A DNA stretch of 64,000 nt, taken from the NCBI GenBank assembly GCA_964553615.1, contig CAZKMA010000007.1, positions 32,332 to 96,331 on the forward strand. Direction: 5' to 3'. The stretch comes from DATKUC01 sp964553615 (GTDB taxonomy: Bacteria; Spirochaetota; Spirochaetia; DSM-27196; DATKUC01). The position numbers and the translations under genes are program-made. The notes beneath the pieces were generated by a model, which saw only the letters and a list, made by a program, of their open reading frames with translations, did no database searches and was not told the origin of the DNA. Shown piece by piece: positions 8,624 through 17,671 of the stretch (position 1 is the first letter of the stretch; each line of letters starts with the position of its first letter).

Positions 8624-9495
8624 GAGGCTGGTCTCCCGCCACCGTTTTCCGGAAACTTCTCGATCCGCTCGAGTACGTCGAGTGCTCCCTCCTGAAATGC
8701 TATCCCGGGTACCGGAAGGTCAGCTTCCCGACGGTTTATGCGAATCAGCGTTGCGCCAAACTCACGCGTACGCAGTTCAGACTCCCGGCGAATCGAGGGC
8801 ACTGCCTTCCCGGCCCCGCACTCCACAATTACCAGTTGCCCGGGCATGATCGATTCCTGCCGGAGGTGACCGAGCCACCGGTGGTACCTCGTCGATTGAC
8901 GATCGGTCCGACCGCCGTCCCACTCTGCATCGTCGAACATCAAAATGTTCGGCCTCATGAGTCCGCCACACTTTCGACATACGGGCAGGGGGGCAAGAGC
9001 CCGCATGTTGGTCATGTCGATATCGATCCGGGTATTTTCGGCGGAGGCGAGTCCGGCCCCACATCCGACAACGCACTGCAGGCTGTGGATGGAACCGTGA
9101 ATTTCGAGAATCCTGTCGTCCGGGAAACCTGCCGCCTGAAACTGACCGTCGACATTTGACGTTGCAACGAAGAAACCGAGTTCGGCGCGTTCTGCCAGCT
9201 TCCGCAGAATTCCGAACCCCGCGTGAGGAACCGTCTGGCGATACAGCGCCATGCGATGTCCGTAGAATCCCCACGCGAAGAATGGATCACGAATAAACCA
9301 TCGGGGATTTGCGAGGTCCGAAAAACTCAAGCCCTTACCCGCATATGGCGGATATGCTTCCCAGAACCCGCTATTTCCACGGAAATCGGGGAGTCCCGAA
9401 TCAACGCCGAATCCTGCACCGGCAGTGATCAGTACCGCCCGTGCCGAACGGATTGCTTCGGACGCCGCCTGGTAGTCCCACTGGGGATCGGTCAT
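8620..9495 (-). CDS. Sir2-family NAD-dependent protein deacylase
   Basis: A 291-residue sirtuin-like protein that would remove acyl groups from lysines using NAD+. The Rossmann motif GAGFGVDSGLPDFRG, TSNVDGQF (variant of TQNID) and the catalytic His in EIHGSIHS are present. Two cysteine pairs, CVVGC and CRKC, form a likely zinc site; the first pair is spaced C-x3-C instead of the common C-x2-C. The start is set at 9495: the frame stays open upstream, but that part reads like non-coding sequence, and a promoter ends 6 bases before this ATG. It is divergent from the 9620 gene. Confidence 0.88.
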   Translation of the reverse strand: MTDPQWDYQAASEAIRSARAVLITAGAGFGVDSGLPDFRGNSGFWEAYPPYAGKGLSFSDLANPRWFIRDPFFAWGFYGHRMALYRQTVPHAGFGILRKLAERAELGFFVATSNVDGQFQAAGFPDDRILEIHGSIHSLQCVVGCGAGLASAENTRIDIDMTNMRALAPLPVCRKCGGLMRPNILMFDDAEWDGGRTDRQSTRYHRWLGHLRQESIMPGQLVIVECGAGKAVPSIRRESELRTREFGATLIRINRREADLPVPGIAFQEGALDVLERIEKFPENGGGRPAS

Positions 9496-9501
9496 GTCTC
9501 G

Positions 9502-9531
9502 ATCGTACCGATACTCCGAACCGGTGGTCAA
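9502..9531 (-). promoter_or_regulatory. Promoter of sir2 (predicted leaderless)
   Basis: TTGACC (9531-9526), 18-base spacer, TACGAT (9507-9502), then six bases and the ATG at 9495. With normal spacing the transcript would begin at or next to the start codon, and no ribosome site is present. Confidence 0.5.
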
Positions 9532-9619
9532 GCTCCCGCCGGAAAACCACCTGACCCAAAACTGAAAATAACTTGATGAAATCAATCGTAAATCAGTACC
9601 ATAGTAGTGTGAGATCGAC

Positions 9620-10804
9620 ATGCAGTATACGCTGAAATGGAGCTCCGATATCGGAGACATAGACAGGGAAGCCTGGAATGCCCTTGCAACACCGTTGGGA
9701 ACGCCCTTTCTCGAGTGGGATTGGCTCCATCAGCTGGAAGTCTCGGGGAGCATTACTCCGCGCCACGGGTGGCTGCCGATGCATCTGACCGTATGGGAGG
9801 GCGGAGAGCTCATTGCAGCTGCACCACTTTACATCAAGGGCCACAGCAGCGGTGAGTTTGTGTATGACTACATCTGGGTGGACGTCGCGCAGCAACTCGG
9901 AATCAAGTACTATCCGAAGCTCGTCGGAATGATACCCGCCACCCCATCGGTGGGTTATCGGTTCATGTTTGCGCCAAACCAGAATGAAGACGAGGTCACC
10001 GATCTCATGCTTGAAGAGATCGACACGCTATGCAAGAAGAACGATATTGGCGGTCTTGCGTTCAATTTCGTAGATCCCGCCTGGGGCCAGCGCATGACTC
10101 GTTTCAGCTTCAATCGATGGAAACACCAGAGTTTTCTGTGGGAAAACGAGGGTTTCGCGACCTTCGACGACTATCTGAGCGTGTTCAACAAGAATCAGCG
10201 GCGAAATATCCGCCGGGAACGGTCGAGCATGCAGGATCAGGGGCTCACCATCAAGGCATATTTTGGCGACGAGATCCCCGATCGGTATCTTTCGGTCATG
10301 TATCACTACTACGACAAGACGAACGACCAGTTCGGCATGTGGGCAGCCCGCTTCCTCAACCGCCGTTTTTTTGAGGGCATGAAGGCGTTCCGTCATCGCC
10401 TCCTGCTCGTGTCCGCCTTTACAGAAGAAAGCGCCGGTGACGCCCATGCCGACCCGGTAGCGATGTCTTTTCTTGTCGTAAAAGACGACTTCATGGTTGG
10501 CCGATACTGGGGAACGGAACAGTACTTCGACAATCTGCACTTCAACGTCTGCTACTATGCCCCGATCGAGTGGGCAATAACCCACGGCATCAAGTACTTC
10601 GACCCCGGAGCGGGGAGCACACACAAAATTCGCCGCGGATTTCAGGCGGTTTCGAATTTCAGCCTTCACCGTTTCTACGACCAACGGCTGCACTACATCA
10701 TGGCGGGGAATATCGAGAAGGTGAACAGCATGGAACAGGATAATATCGATGAGCTGAACGACGCGCTTCCCTTCGGCGCAGGACGTAGCGTGCGGCGCAC
10801 CTGA
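9620..10804 (+). CDS. FemAB/GNAT-like acyltransferase (COG3146-type)
   Basis: A 394-residue cytosolic protein resembling the COG3146/DUF482 group, which is related to GNAT and FemAB peptidoglycan-type aminoacyltransferases. Supporting stretches are GTPFLEWDWLHQLE near the N-terminus, the NQRRNIRRERSSM region, and the C-terminal YYAPIEWAITHGIKYFDPGAG, which resembles the acyl-transferase core of that family. The real substrate is unknown; a role in envelope modification is only suggested by the family. It ends 4 bases before the convergent tocopherol-cyclase-like gene. Confidence 0.75.
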   Translation: MQYTLKWSSDIGDIDREAWNALATPLGTPFLEWDWLHQLEVSGSITPRHGWLPMHLTVWEGGELIAAAPLYIKGHSSGEFVYDYIWVDVAQQLGIKYYPKLVGMIPATPSVGYRFMFAPNQNEDEVTDLMLEEIDTLCKKNDIGGLAFNFVDPAWGQRMTRFSFNRWKHQSFLWENEGFATFDDYLSVFNKNQRRNIRRERSSMQDQGLTIKAYFGDEIPDRYLSVMYHYYDKTNDQFGMWAARFLNRRFFEGMKAFRHRLLLVSAFTEESAGDAHADPVAMSFLVVKDDFMVGRYWGTEQYFDNLHFNVCYYAPIEWAITHGIKYFDPGAGSTHKIRRGFQAVSNFSLHRFYDQRLHYIMAGNIEKVNSMEQDNIDELNDALPFGAGRSVRRT

Positions 10805-10808
10805 TGAA

Positions 10809-11840
10809 CTACAGCCCCGCGCCGCGGATGAGCTCGTTGATATTGCCGGCGACCTCCATCCCGGCCAACGTACCGACGTCGGCGAAGAGCGCTTCTTCGG
10901 ACGTCGTTTCTCTTACTTCCACCTCCACCCGGGCGTCTATGCTCTCATGAATCCGTCGTTCCATCCGGCCTTCGACCGGCGCTATGAGGATGCCGTGCGC
11001 GCCTCGGTGCCCGCGAATCCTGAGCCCCCGGCGACGATCACGTATTTCAATCATCACCTCGGTGTCGGAAACTGAGAGAGCGGTAAGCTTCGCTCCGGTG
11101 TACGATGCGAACGTCATGATCCGCGAATGGATCCAGAGAACCACCATGAACCCTGAAAACGCACTCCCGAGCCAGGGTACGCGGCCTATGGAAACCATGA
11201 TAGAAGCAGTACTGTTCCGGAAATGGTTCGACTGCATCCATATCCAGGACGACGGAAAAGAACGCCCCCAGTCTTTTTCAATGTAGCCCGCCCCGCCCCT
11301 CAGATCGACTCGAGTTCCCGAGAACTCTCGATTTCCGACCGGAAACGCCACGGTGAGATCACCCCCCAGGCGATGGTTCATTGAAACTACTCCGTGGTAG
11401 CATTCCATGAATGGCGCGAATGTGAACGGTCCCATGGCTCCCGGGGAAAAGAGTGTCGACGGATAGGGCACTGCGGACGAAAAATCGACCCGTCCTTCGA
11501 GTCGAAGCTCCGGGCTATCGACTGAGACGCGTATCCCGTCCGCCGAGAACAAATTCTCTCCGATCGCGACTTCGAATCGGGAACGGGAGAAGCGAAACGA
11601 CTCGATCGGAAACGGCACGAACGCAGTCTGAGTGGTCCTTCCATCTATCGCCTGGATAAATGCGTATCCGTCCCGATTGCTGCTCATTCTGCCGAGTGCA
11701 ATGCCTACGATGATTGCATACACCGCGCTCAGATCGGCGGAAACCAGCTTGAAGTACCATCCTTCGAAATATGTCTTTCGCCTCAGGTTTCCCTGGAAAA
11801 CCGGAGGATTCCAAAGTCGAAAACGGTCGGTTATTCCCAT
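10809..11840 (-). CDS. Tocopherol cyclase-like protein
   Basis: A 343-residue protein of the tocopherol cyclase-like family (PF14249 type). The diagnostic segments are YFEGWYFKLV near residue 24 and the IEKDWGRSFPSSWIWMQSNH block near residue 190. Plant members close the chromanol ring of vitamin E; most bacterial members have no known substrate, and no other tocopherol gene is visible here. Upstream, TTGACA (11884-11879), 17 bases and AATCAT (11861-11856) form a plausible promoter with a leader of about 9 bases. Confidence 0.85.
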   Translation of the reverse strand: MGITDRFRLWNPPVFQGNLRRKTYFEGWYFKLVSADLSAVYAIIVGIALGRMSSNRDGYAFIQAIDGRTTQTAFVPFPIESFRFSRSRFEVAIGENLFSADGIRVSVDSPELRLEGRVDFSSAVPYPSTLFSPGAMGPFTFAPFMECYHGVVSMNHRLGGDLTVAFPVGNREFSGTRVDLRGGAGYIEKDWGRSFPSSWIWMQSNHFRNSTASIMVSIGRVPWLGSAFSGFMVVLWIHSRIMTFASYTGAKLTALSVSDTEVMIEIRDRRRGLRIRGHRGAHGILIAPVEGRMERRIHESIDARVEVEVRETTSEEALFADVGTLAGMEVAGNINELIRGAGL

Positions 11841-11939
11841 TGCGCCCCGAGACGCATGATTACAGGAGTAAATATTACTGTCAAGTTCAATTATCTTCCG
11901 TTGTCAATAGTTTCCCTTGACCGGACCGCGAGCGGCTCA

Positions 11940-12335
11940 TCAAAAGGTATGGTAGAGAATTTCATCCGATGGAAACGCCGAGTCGTGACGAAAAAGATCC
12001 GCGGCAAACGGCTTGTGCGGCGGATCGCCGCATGCACATGACTCGTCATCGATTTCTTTTCCCTCGGAGAACCGCAAATATCGACAATCCAGTCGTCCGC
12101 GTACCATGAGCAGAAACACGACACCCGTGTTTACGGCGGAGAGCTGTCTTACGTATCGATCGATCCCGCGGAATCCATCCAGTATAAACTTCAAGCGATT
12201 TCCCGGGCACCGATGGGCCACCATGTCGAACCCCTTCAGGTACCGGATTTCGCTGCGGACAAATTGGTCCATCTCGCGCTCGAACGCAAAGCCGGACACA
12301 ACAACTACGGCATGTTCATCTTCGGTGATGATCAT
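11940..12335 (-). CDS. Hypothetical protein, possibly part of a broken gene
   Basis: A 131-residue frame with codon use like that of real genes here. I do not recognise the family. It begins MIITEDEHAVVVVSGFAF and ends in an acidic region with a CAC pair. The same frame stays open and well coded for 27 codons upstream of this ATG (GILIASIHEPEHAVEH is readable), without any start codon, back to a stop at 12417-12419. The ATG overlaps the TGA of the next ORF upstream (ATGA). Either the two are coupled small genes or one gene has been split by a frameshift near 12410. Confidence 0.4.
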   Translation of the reverse strand: MIITEDEHAVVVVSGFAFEREMDQFVRSEIRYLKGFDMVAHRCPGNRLKFILDGFRGIDRYVRQLSAVNTGVVFLLMVRGRLDCRYLRFSEGKEIDDESCACGDPPHKPFAADLFRHDSAFPSDEILYHTF

Positions 12336-12571
12336 AGGCTCACGTTGATGCTCAACGGCATGTTCCGGCTCGTGGATTGAGGCGATAAGAATGCCGTCCG
12401 TCGGAGTTGAGCAATCTCATGGTGAGCAGGCGCGAGGAGCTTTTCTTCGATGGTTGGAATGGGCACGTTGTTGGCCGGCAACTGTCGGACTGCGTGCTCG
12501 ACGCGACCAGACCATTGTGCGCTGTGCGCGAAAATCGGCTCAATATTCTCCAGAACGGTCTGCCGTATCAT
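12332..12571 (-). CDS. Hypothetical small protein upstream of the 11940-12335 ORF
   Basis: A 79-residue frame on the same strand, overlapping the next ORF by ATGA. It carries an acidic central part (PTIEEKLLAPAHHEIAQL) and no recognisable domain, signal or membrane segment. Its last 25 codons overlap a well-coded stretch in the downstream ORF's frame, which favours the idea that the two are the halves of a single frameshifted gene. No convincing ribosome site precedes ATG 12571. Confidence 0.3.
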   Translation of the reverse strand: MIRQTVLENIEPIFAHSAQWSGRVEHAVRQLPANNVPIPTIEEKLLAPAHHEIAQLRRTAFLSPQSTSRNMPLSINVSL

Positions 12572-12659
12572 AAATGCCCGAACAATACTGGGACATCGAG
12601 ACTAAAAAGTAAAGAGCAGGATGGTTATATTGAAGGGAGGTGCCAAAGAGGAGGATGAG

Positions 12660-13634
12660 ATGCACGGAATTCAAGTTCGGAAACATGGCGGACCAGAGGT
12701 CCTCGAATACACAGAGCTCCCGGATCCAGTTCCCCAGGAAGGGGGCGTCATTGTCAGGCTCGCCGCGGCGGGTGTGAATTTCATTGACGTCTATTTCAGG
12801 ACGGGCCTCTACCAGACCACCTTACCGTTCGTTCCCGGAGTCGAAGGGGCAGGCACCGTGGAACAGGTGGGTGCGGGAGTAACCGAGGTGAAGCCGGGAG
12901 ATCGGGTGGCGTTCACGGGTATTCCCGCCGCTTACAGCGAATTGGTGGCCGCGCCGGCAGGTCGGCTGGTCAGACTCCCTGACACGCTCGGGTTCGAAGA
13001 GGGCGCAGCCGCAATGCTTCAGGGGATGACCGCCCACTACCTGGCAACATCCACCTACCCGCTGAAAGAGGGTGATATCGCACTGGTTCATGCCGGGGCG
13101 GGTGGCGTTGGACTTCTCCTGATTCAGATTGCAAAGATGCGCAAGGCGACCGTAATTGCCACGGTGTCGACTGAAGAGAAAGCATCCCTGGCGCGGGATG
13201 CAGGCGCGGACGAGGTTATTCTGTACACCAGGCAGGACTTTTCCGAGGAGACAATGCGGATTACCGGAAAATCAGGAGTTCACGTGGTGTACGACTCCGT
13301 CGGGAAAGACACGTTCGAACGGAGCTTGAAATGCCTGCGTCCACGGGGATATCTTGTGCTGTACGGACAGTCGAGTGGCAAGGTTCAGAGTTTTGATCCA
13401 CAGATCCTGAACAGCGGGGGATCACTGTTCCTTACGCGACCAACACTGAACGACTATATCGCGAACAGGAAAAGCCTCGATCGGAGAGCCGATGAGGTAC
13501 TTGGATGGATTGGAGAAAAACGGCTGCGGTTGCGTATCGAGCATCGTTTTCCGCTTTCGGGGGCCTCCACCGCACATTCCATGCTCGAGGGGAGGCGAAC
13601 CACCGGAAAGGTGATTCTGCTACCGGGTTCGTGA
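12660..13634 (+). CDS. NADPH:quinone oxidoreductase (zeta-crystallin type)
   Basis: A 324-residue zinc-free medium-chain dehydrogenase. It has the N-terminal GroES-like fold with GVNFIDVYFRTGLY, the nucleotide-binding AGAGGVGLLLIQIAK (about residue 146), and the QOR-type tail. Such enzymes reduce quinones by one electron using NADPH. The start is set at 12660 because AAAGAGGAGG (12645-12654) precedes it; the in-frame ATG at 12621 lacks such a site. No operon partner is obvious, since a gap of 78 bases separates it from the next gene. Confidence 0.9.
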   Translation: MHGIQVRKHGGPEVLEYTELPDPVPQEGGVIVRLAAAGVNFIDVYFRTGLYQTTLPFVPGVEGAGTVEQVGAGVTEVKPGDRVAFTGIPAAYSELVAAPAGRLVRLPDTLGFEEGAAAMLQGMTAHYLATSTYPLKEGDIALVHAGAGGVGLLLIQIAKMRKATVIATVSTEEKASLARDAGADEVILYTRQDFSEETMRITGKSGVHVVYDSVGKDTFERSLKCLRPRGYLVLYGQSSGKVQSFDPQILNSGGSLFLTRPTLNDYIANRKSLDRRADEVLGWIGEKRLRLRIEHRFPLSGASTAHSMLEGRRTTGKVILLPGS

Positions 13635-13712
13635 TCGTTTTTTAGCTCCGATGACTGCCGGTATGGAGTTTTTCCCTTCACGGGCCGATAAAAGTAGGGA
13701 GGTGGAGATCGT

Positions 13713-14729
13713 ATGATAGGAATTCGCCTTGCGAATAACACGTTTTTTCCGATTCTGGACGAAGGTCAGCGCGCCCCCGCCTATGGCCGGACAGGGAAAA
13801 AGCGTCTCATTCTTACAACGGTCAAGGACAATCAGACGACCGTACAGATAGACCTCTACCGTGGGGCCGAAAAGGATGTCTCTAAAGACAGCTATCTGGC
13901 CACGTTGACCGTGGAGAATATCGGGAAGATGAAGGCCGGTGATCCGGAAATCGATCTCATCATGGGGACCGATGCCGAGGGACAACTCGACGTTCATGCC
14001 CATGATCGTGCAGGTGGGGCGGAAAACAGCCTGTCGGTCAGTCTGAAAGAGCTGCCGGAAGATGCAATAAGGGAAACTCCGAATTTCGCCATCGGTGACG
14101 ACTTTGCCACGCCGGACACCCTCGGAGAATATCGGTGGGATGACGATGCCGCCTCGGCCCCGGCAGAAGAAGTCCCCGAAGATGGAAGGCGCCGCGAGAC
14201 CGCAAAGGCGCAGGACTACCGGGAAGTCCGGACTGAGCGTCGGTCTCCCATTCTCATTGTAATACTTCTTGCAATCGGCGTAATCGCCATTCTGGTGCTT
14301 GCTTACTTCCTGCTGCGGACAAAACCGGCGGATGGGATGCCCGCGCTGCCGAATCAATCGGGACCGGTTTCTTCATCGCCTGCGAAGCCCGTGCCTCCAC
14401 CGGGCACGCAAACCCAGTCCGGTTCCGGCGGAACCCGAATGGGTTCCGATGCAACGGCGGCGGCCGAACCCGTCGCTCCCGCAACCGCAAACAGTACTCA
14501 GGCGGCGGGACCTCAAGCGACACCCACGACTCCTCCTGACGGCGTCTGGTATCGGATCGCCTTCGGCGACACTCTCTGGGACCTCGCATACTCATTCTAC
14601 AACAATCCCCGTCAGTTCGGCAGAATTGCACAGCGGAACAATATCCTGAATCCGAACCGGATCTACGGCGGAAACCAGATCTTCATCCCGTTGAGCAAGA
14701 GCGAACTACAGGCAAGAGAGGGGAACTGA
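13713..14729 (+). CDS. Membrane-anchored LysM protein with Hsp70 substrate-binding-like domain
   Basis: A 338-residue protein in three parts. Residues 1 to about 115 align well with the beta-sandwich substrate domain of DnaK: KDNQTTVQIDLYRG against DnaK EDNQSAVTIHVLQG, then GTDAEGQLDVHAHDRAGG. No ATPase domain is present. A single membrane helix follows (IVILLAIGVIAILVLAYFLL, about residue 184-203), then a Pro/Ser/Thr-rich linker and a C-terminal LysM domain (WYRIAFGDTLWDLAYSFYNN) for peptidoglycan binding. This suggests cytoplasmic peptide sensing or scaffolding coupled to the wall; the function is unknown. GGAGGTGGAG precedes the ATG. The next gene starts 5 bases after it. Confidence 0.8.
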   Translation: MIGIRLANNTFFPILDEGQRAPAYGRTGKKRLILTTVKDNQTTVQIDLYRGAEKDVSKDSYLATLTVENIGKMKAGDPEIDLIMGTDAEGQLDVHAHDRAGGAENSLSVSLKELPEDAIRETPNFAIGDDFATPDTLGEYRWDDDAASAPAEEVPEDGRRRETAKAQDYREVRTERRSPILIVILLAIGVIAILVLAYFLLRTKPADGMPALPNQSGPVSSSPAKPVPPPGTQTQSGSGGTRMGSDATAAAEPVAPATANSTQAAGPQATPTTPPDGVWYRIAFGDTLWDLAYSFYNNPRQFGRIAQRNNILNPNRIYGGNQIFIPLSKSELQAREGN

Positions 14730-14734
14730 TCCGC

Positions 14735-15088
14735 ATGAAGTTTTCACTCCTCGGCAGATTTCTGCTTGACCAGACCGATGATCGAGTGACCTGGATACGT
14801 ATTTTCGAAAACGAGAAAAAGATGCTTGCCGGCCACGGAGTCTACCGCGACGACGTGCTCATCCTTCTTGCACCTTCGGAAGCGCACGACATCCGTGACG
14901 TCCGCGGTGTAAAGGAGGAGCTCGGCATTGACGAGCTGCCCGTGTGGGACAAGACCCGGTATCTGATTCACATGGGGAGCGAGCGGCAGAACTACTCCGT
15001 GGATGAAGCCATCTATTGCGATAGTGGACAAACGGTTGCAGGGGACGAACTCACCGCGCTGGTCGAAAGAATTCAGAAGGTCTTCTAA
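14735..15088 (+). CDS. Conserved-looking hypothetical protein (117 aa) in operon with the LysM gene
   Basis: A 117-residue soluble protein without signal peptide or membrane segment. It starts MKFSLLGRFLLDQTDDRVTW and contains an acidic stretch around DDVLILLAPSEAHDIRDVRG. I do not recognise the family. The start is 5 bases after the LysM gene stop, so the two are likely co-translated and may act together at the envelope. Confidence 0.75.
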   Translation: MKFSLLGRFLLDQTDDRVTWIRIFENEKKMLAGHGVYRDDVLILLAPSEAHDIRDVRGVKEELGIDELPVWDKTRYLIHMGSERQNYSVDEAIYCDSGQTVAGDELTALVERIQKVF

Positions 15089-15107
15089 CAACCTCCAACA
15101 TAGTCCA

Positions 15108-15136
15108 TTGACATCCGTGCAAAAATCCGCAAGAAT
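15108..15136 (+). promoter_or_regulatory. Candidate promoter of hppA
   Basis: A consensus -35 box TTGACA (15108-15113) is followed after 17 bases by AAGAAT (15131-15136), a 4/6 match to the -10 box. It lies in the 209-base gap before hppA and would give a leader of about 150 bases, in which I see no known riboswitch. Confidence 0.45.
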
Positions 15137-15297
15137 GCATTTGATTAATGGGTATAGCTTCGCACTACTGACACACAAGGGTGTGTTTCCGGCAGTCTTC
15201 AACCATAGTTGATCCATTCAGCAAGGAAGATGACAGGGAACACCGATCGAGTTGTGCCAAAATCCCTACAAAATATACCGGCGGACGGAGGTGTACA

Positions 15298-17598
15298 ATG
15301 ATGCGCGGCAAGAAGGTGGGCATCCTGCTTGTGATGCTCCTGATGATCCCTTTCGTTTCACTGTTTGCGCAGGGCGCGGATGCGCCTAAGGCAGTGGATC
15401 TCATGTGGATGGCGTGGGTCGGCTCAATAGCCGCTCTCGGGTTTGCGCTCATCCTTGGTATCAACGTACTGAAGAAGGATCCGGGAAGTGAGACCACTCG
15501 CGAATTGAGCGCTCACATCCAGGCGGGCGCACTTGCGTACATAAAGCAACAGTACAAGGTTGTTGCAATATTCTTCGCGGTGCTCTTCGTGCTGTTTCTC
15601 GTGCTTGCATACGGCCTGCATCTCATCTCGCCGTTTGTGCCGTTTGCATTCCTGACCGGTGGGTTCTTTTCCGGATTGTCGGGATTCATCGGCATGTCAA
15701 TTGCAACCCGGGCAAACGCGCGTACCACCTGGGCGTCGAAGACCTCTCTCAACTCCGGACTGCGCGTGGCATTCTCTTCCGGTACTGTCATGGGCATGGT
15801 TGTTGTGGGGCTTGGCATTCTCGACCTCTCAATCTGGTGGACAATCCTCAGCGCCTTCAAACTGCCGAATGAAGAGATACCTCCCATCATGATTACCTTC
15901 GGTATGGGTGCATCCACCATGGCGCTTTTTGCCCGTCTCGGAGGTGGAATTTTCACGAAGGCGGCAGACGTTGGAGCTGACCTCGTCGGGAAAGTCGAAA
16001 TCGGTCTTCCGGAAGATGATGCGCGGAACCCTGCCACTATCGCAGACAATGTCGGCGATAACGTCGGAGATGTTGCCGGGATGGGCGCCGACCTGTACGA
16101 ATCGTACGTCGGTTCGGTCGTAGCCACAATGGCACTGGGAAGCGTCGCATCGCTCCAGCTCCCATCCATTTCGGCCCTGCAGTTCATCCAGATTCCGGTT
16201 ATTATTGCCGCGGTTGGAATAGTAGCGTCAATTATCGGAACATTCGTGGTTCGTGCGAAAGACAATGCGACGCAGAAGGTGCTTCTCTCTGCACTGCGCC
16301 GCGGTATCTACCTTTCGACCGGACTCATTATTGTTGCTTCCTTTCTCCTCGTGCTTGCAACGGTGGGAACCGGATTTCTCGGTATCTGGGGAGCTCTGAT
16401 AGCCGGCCTCATTGCGGGCAACATCATCGGGTTCTTTACCGAGTATTACACGTCGGACCACTACAAACCGACGAAGCAACTTGCAGCAGAATCGCAGACG
16501 GGTCCCGCCACCATTATCATTGGCGGACTTTCGCTCGGAATGCTATCCACGCTGATTCCGGTGCTCACCGTCGGGATTGCAATCCTGGTTGCCTTTGCTC
16601 TTTCGGGCGGATTCGTACATCCTGAAGTGGGATTATATGGAATCGGGCTTTCAGCGGTTGGAATGCTTTCGACACTCGGAATTACGCTCGCAACCGACGC
16701 GTACGGCCCGGTTGCGGATAACGCAGGCGGAATTGCACAGATGGCAAGCCTGGAGCCGATAGTCCGTGAACGAACGGATGCACTGGATGCGCTCGGCAAT
16801 ACGACTGCTGCCACCGGGAAGGGCTTCGCGATCGGTTCGGCCGCGTTGACCGCCCTGGCACTGCTCGCCGAGTATTCGAACAAGGTAACTGACGCAATTG
16901 GCTCGATCTTTCCAACGCAGGGAGCGCAGGCAAGCGCATTTGAGCGGTTTGAATCCGGTCTTATGCATGTTGTGCGCAGTGCCACAGGTGCATTCGAAAG
17001 CGTTACGCTGAATGTGAACCTCCTTGATCCAAGGATTCTGGTTGGCCTGTTCTTTGGAGCCGTGCTTCCATTCGTCTTTGCTTCACTTTCCATGCGTGCG
17101 GTAGGACGTGCGGCAGGCTCAATGGTGAATGAGGTGCGCCGGCAGATCCGGGAAAAGCCGGGCATCATGGCCGGAACCGACAAGCCCGACTATGCGGCGT
17201 GCGTTGAAATCTCCACCAAGGGTGCGCAGCGGGAAATGGTCGTGCCAACTATTGTGGCAGTCGGTGCGCCGATAATCGTCGGCATTCTTCTCGGACCTTT
17301 TTCGGTTATCGCGCTGCTTGCCGGAAGTCTCGGCGCCGGATTCGTCCTGGCGGTTATGATGGCAAACTCCGGTGGGGCGTGGGACAATGCGAAAAAGCAC
17401 ATCGAAAACGGCAATTTTGGCGGAAAGGGGTCTGATAATCACAAGGCTTCGGTTGTCGGAGATACGGTCGGCGATCCGTTCAAGGACACATCCGGACCAT
17501 CGTTGAACATTCTGCTGAAGCTCATGTCGATGGTTTCGATAGTGTTCGTGCAGGTCGTAATCGTTCTCCATAACCTGGTGCTCGGCCTGTTCATGTAG
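15298..17598 (+). CDS. hppA: Membrane-bound ion-translocating pyrophosphatase
   Basis: Couples hydrolysis of inorganic pyrophosphate to H+ or Na+ export. The 766-residue protein has about 16 helices, preceded by a signal-like hydrophobic N-terminus. The catalytic motifs are intact: DVGADLVGKVE, DNVGDNVGDVAGMGADLYES and the C-terminal GDTVGDPFKDTSGPSLN. The stretch GNTTAATGKGFAIG has Ala, not Lys, at the position that marks the K+-dependent subfamily, so K+ stimulation is expected. CGGAGG (15286-15291) selects ATG 15298 over the frame start at 15181. The choice between proton and sodium is not settled. Confidence 0.95.
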   Translation: MMRGKKVGILLVMLLMIPFVSLFAQGADAPKAVDLMWMAWVGSIAALGFALILGINVLKKDPGSETTRELSAHIQAGALAYIKQQYKVVAIFFAVLFVLFLVLAYGLHLISPFVPFAFLTGGFFSGLSGFIGMSIATRANARTTWASKTSLNSGLRVAFSSGTVMGMVVVGLGILDLSIWWTILSAFKLPNEEIPPIMITFGMGASTMALFARLGGGIFTKAADVGADLVGKVEIGLPEDDARNPATIADNVGDNVGDVAGMGADLYESYVGSVVATMALGSVASLQLPSISALQFIQIPVIIAAVGIVASIIGTFVVRAKDNATQKVLLSALRRGIYLSTGLIIVASFLLVLATVGTGFLGIWGALIAGLIAGNIIGFFTEYYTSDHYKPTKQLAAESQTGPATIIIGGLSLGMLSTLIPVLTVGIAILVAFALSGGFVHPEVGLYGIGLSAVGMLSTLGITLATDAYGPVADNAGGIAQMASLEPIVRERTDALDALGNTTAATGKGFAIGSAALTALALLAEYSNKVTDAIGSIFPTQGAQASAFERFESGLMHVVRSATGAFESVTLNVNLLDPRILVGLFFGAVLPFVFASLSMRAVGRAAGSMVNEVRRQIREKPGIMAGTDKPDYAACVEISTKGAQREMVVPTIVAVGAPIIVGILLGPFSVIALLAGSLGAGFVLAVMMANSGGAWDNAKKHIENGNFGGKGSDNHKASVVGDTVGDPFKDTSGPSLNILLKLMSMVSIVFVQVVIVLHNLVLGLFM

Positions 17599-17620
17599 AC
17601 CCGGGTAGGAATGAATTGAG

Positions 17621-17652
17621 CGGGCCGTCCTTTCGGGGCGGCCCGTTTTTTT
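17621..17652 (+). terminator. Rho-independent terminator after hppA
   Basis: CGGGCCGTCC (17621-17630), loop TTTC, GGGGCGGCCCG (17635-17645), then seven T residues. It separates hppA from yidD. Confidence 0.9.
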
Positions 17653-17671
17653 GTATACTTACTCCGGTAAT

